Shown: positions 62,801 through 64,000 of the stretch, in pieces | How positions within the stretch are numbered: the first letter of the stretch is position 1 | Layout: every line of letters starts with the position of its first letter | Made by a program: the position numbers and the translations under genes | Assembly: GCA_013400115.1 (NCBI GenBank) | Contig: VXBP01007531.1 | Coordinates: 1,304,260 to 1,368,259, forward strand | Source of the DNA: Rhinopomastus cyanomelas | Taxonomy: Eukaryota > Chordata > Aves > Bucerotiformes > Rhinopomastidae | Direction: 5' to 3' | Length of the DNA: 64,000 nucleotides | Notes under the pieces: generated by a model | What the model was told of the DNA's origin: nothing | The model's database searches: none | What the model saw: the letters and a program-made list of their open reading frames with translations, nothing else

Positions 62801-64000
62801 CCTACTGTGCAATTCTCTGCCATTTCAAAGCTGACTGCAAGTGCAGGTGTCACAAACACTTGGGAGGAGGAGGGTGCATTCCTGATCCACCCCATGGGCT
62901 CAAAAATAGCTGCTCATTGCTTAGGCAGTGAATGTAGCAGAAGCTTTGTGTTGCACGTCAGCTGGAAATGGTTCCCTCCGTACAGGTATGCTCTGTAGCA
63001 CTGGCTTAGAATGAGGAGAGCAGTGATGGAGCAGTACAACAGATGTTTTGGCAGGGCCAGTGACTGCAGGACCCAAACAGGACCTGCTCTGGAGGCTAAA
63101 CCACGTTTAAAAGCTGAATAGAGCGAGTCCAGAAAAGAAGCTTTAGCATCATCTGTGATACCTGGTGACGTCTGGAGAGATGAATGAGGGACAAGCTGGA
63201 TTTGTGTCCACAAGACACAAGGCAGTCCCGCTACTTTTTCTTCATCCATTTGAATATGGTGGTGCCTTTACCTGCACCAATGGGAAAAGATTTTGACCAA
63301 TTTGAACAATCTTGGATGTGAGGAGCCACCTGTGAACACTGCCTGGCCTCCTCAATGGATCTCAGCAGATTCTTTACACACATCTGTGAAATGTGACCTG
63401 CCCTGGGATCTACGAAGCAAACCCAGCAAAGAAGTAAACAGGACCATAGAGCCAAATGATTTTCCTTTGTCTCAGTGACGCTGCTTTTCACCACTGGGCT
63501 TCCCGCTCCCAGTTGCTGTGTGTGTCCTGTAAGCAGACATTCCTCACAGCAACCCTGATATTAATCCAGACTGTCTCTGCTGGCTCAGATGAAGCAGATG
63601 ATGAGTTAATCTGAGATTTGATGTAACTGTAAAAGAAATTTGGCCTTGGCATCAAAAGCATTTTAGGGCAGGGACGCGGTCTTAATTGCTGCCTGCAAAC
63701 AGCCTGCTCGTTCCCCAGAACACAGGGTTTGAAGGACAGGATCCAGTCAGGGTTTCTCCACGGCTCTTCAGCTTTGCTATGGAGACTGTCCCCATCACGC
63801 CGTAAGCTGCCACTTGCCGAGCGAGCGAGTCAGACCCACCAATCACCCAGGCACTGGCTGTACTTTTCTATCCAGAGAGACGATGACCTCACTCTACTTC
63901 ACAACATGAAAACAAGACCAAAAGCCCAACTCGTCCCGACGTACTTGTTTTGAACCCCACATGTATTTCTGTGCTCCTGCACCAGTGTGCTTAGATCATG
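59861..64000. other. Intergenic stretch to the window end
   Basis: No CR1 beyond 59860 and no recognisable exon. A 133-codon open frame on the minus strand (60470-60871) contains an acidic KQEEEEETDE run but matches nothing I know. Confidence 0.55.

Larger units (their letters stand above)
43680..64000. other. Upstream flank of MED13L, intergenic-looking
   Basis: AT-rich DNA begins sharply after the CpG island. It contains six CR1 insertions, one of them nested in another, and a few simple repeats. The CR1-free stretches at 44.4-50.6 kb, 54.8-58.6 kb and 59.9-64.0 kb hold no exon-like frame with splice sites that I can recognise. Non-coding transcripts cannot be excluded from sequence alone. 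Confidence 0.65.

Overview
This window is nuclear DNA from an amniote, most likely a bird. It is AT-rich, ordinary intron and intergenic sequence with one CpG island, an 83-base assembly gap and about fourteen pieces of CR1 LINE retrotransposon. CR1 with bird-type 3' ends (GATTCTATGATTCT-like terminal repeats, no long poly-A tail) is the dominant repeat, covering roughly 9 kb or about 14% of the window. I see no bacterial genes, CRISPR arrays, tRNA or rRNA genes.

The only host gene I can support is MED13L, the CDK8-module subunit of Mediator, on the minus strand. Exon 1 (42941-43012) encodes the 24 N-terminal residues and lies in a GC-rich promoter island at about 42600-43560. The island carries a CCAAT box, GC boxes and an ETS-type site, and is broken by the N run at 43165-43247. 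Exon 2 (24237-24474) encodes 79 further residues, with canonical splice sites on both sides. Intron 1 is 18,466 bases. The first 24,236 bases of the window are the 5' part of intron 2, and I did not find exon 3. The sequence beyond about 43.6 kb lies upstream of the gene and looks intergenic.

CR1 copies, by position: 5.5-6.3 kb (minus, open ORF2 C-terminus), 9.86 kb and 10.3 kb (minus tails), 12.1-12.6 kb (plus), 17.2-17.8 kb (plus), 25.7 kb (minus), 26.05 kb (plus), 31.4-35.8 kb (plus, nearly full length), 43.9-44.4 kb (plus, just upstream of the promoter), 50.6-50.9 kb (plus), 53.4-54.0 kb (plus), 54.5-54.8 kb (minus) and 58.6-59.9 kb (minus, interrupted by a nested plus-strand copy). The large copy keeps a zinc-finger/coiled-coil and SGNH-esterase ORF1, and an endonuclease-reverse transcriptase ORF2. 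Both are broken by stops and frameshifts.

I found no convincing new biological system. The points most worth a second look are the nearly full-length CR1 with its changed esterase nucleophile motif, the nested CR1 that orders two subfamilies in time, a degenerate 42-bp tandem repeat in MED13L intron 2, a few AT-rich blocks that look like possible conserved non-coding elements, and the gap inside the MED13L promoter. Most long open frames here are CR1 on either strand or chance ORFs.
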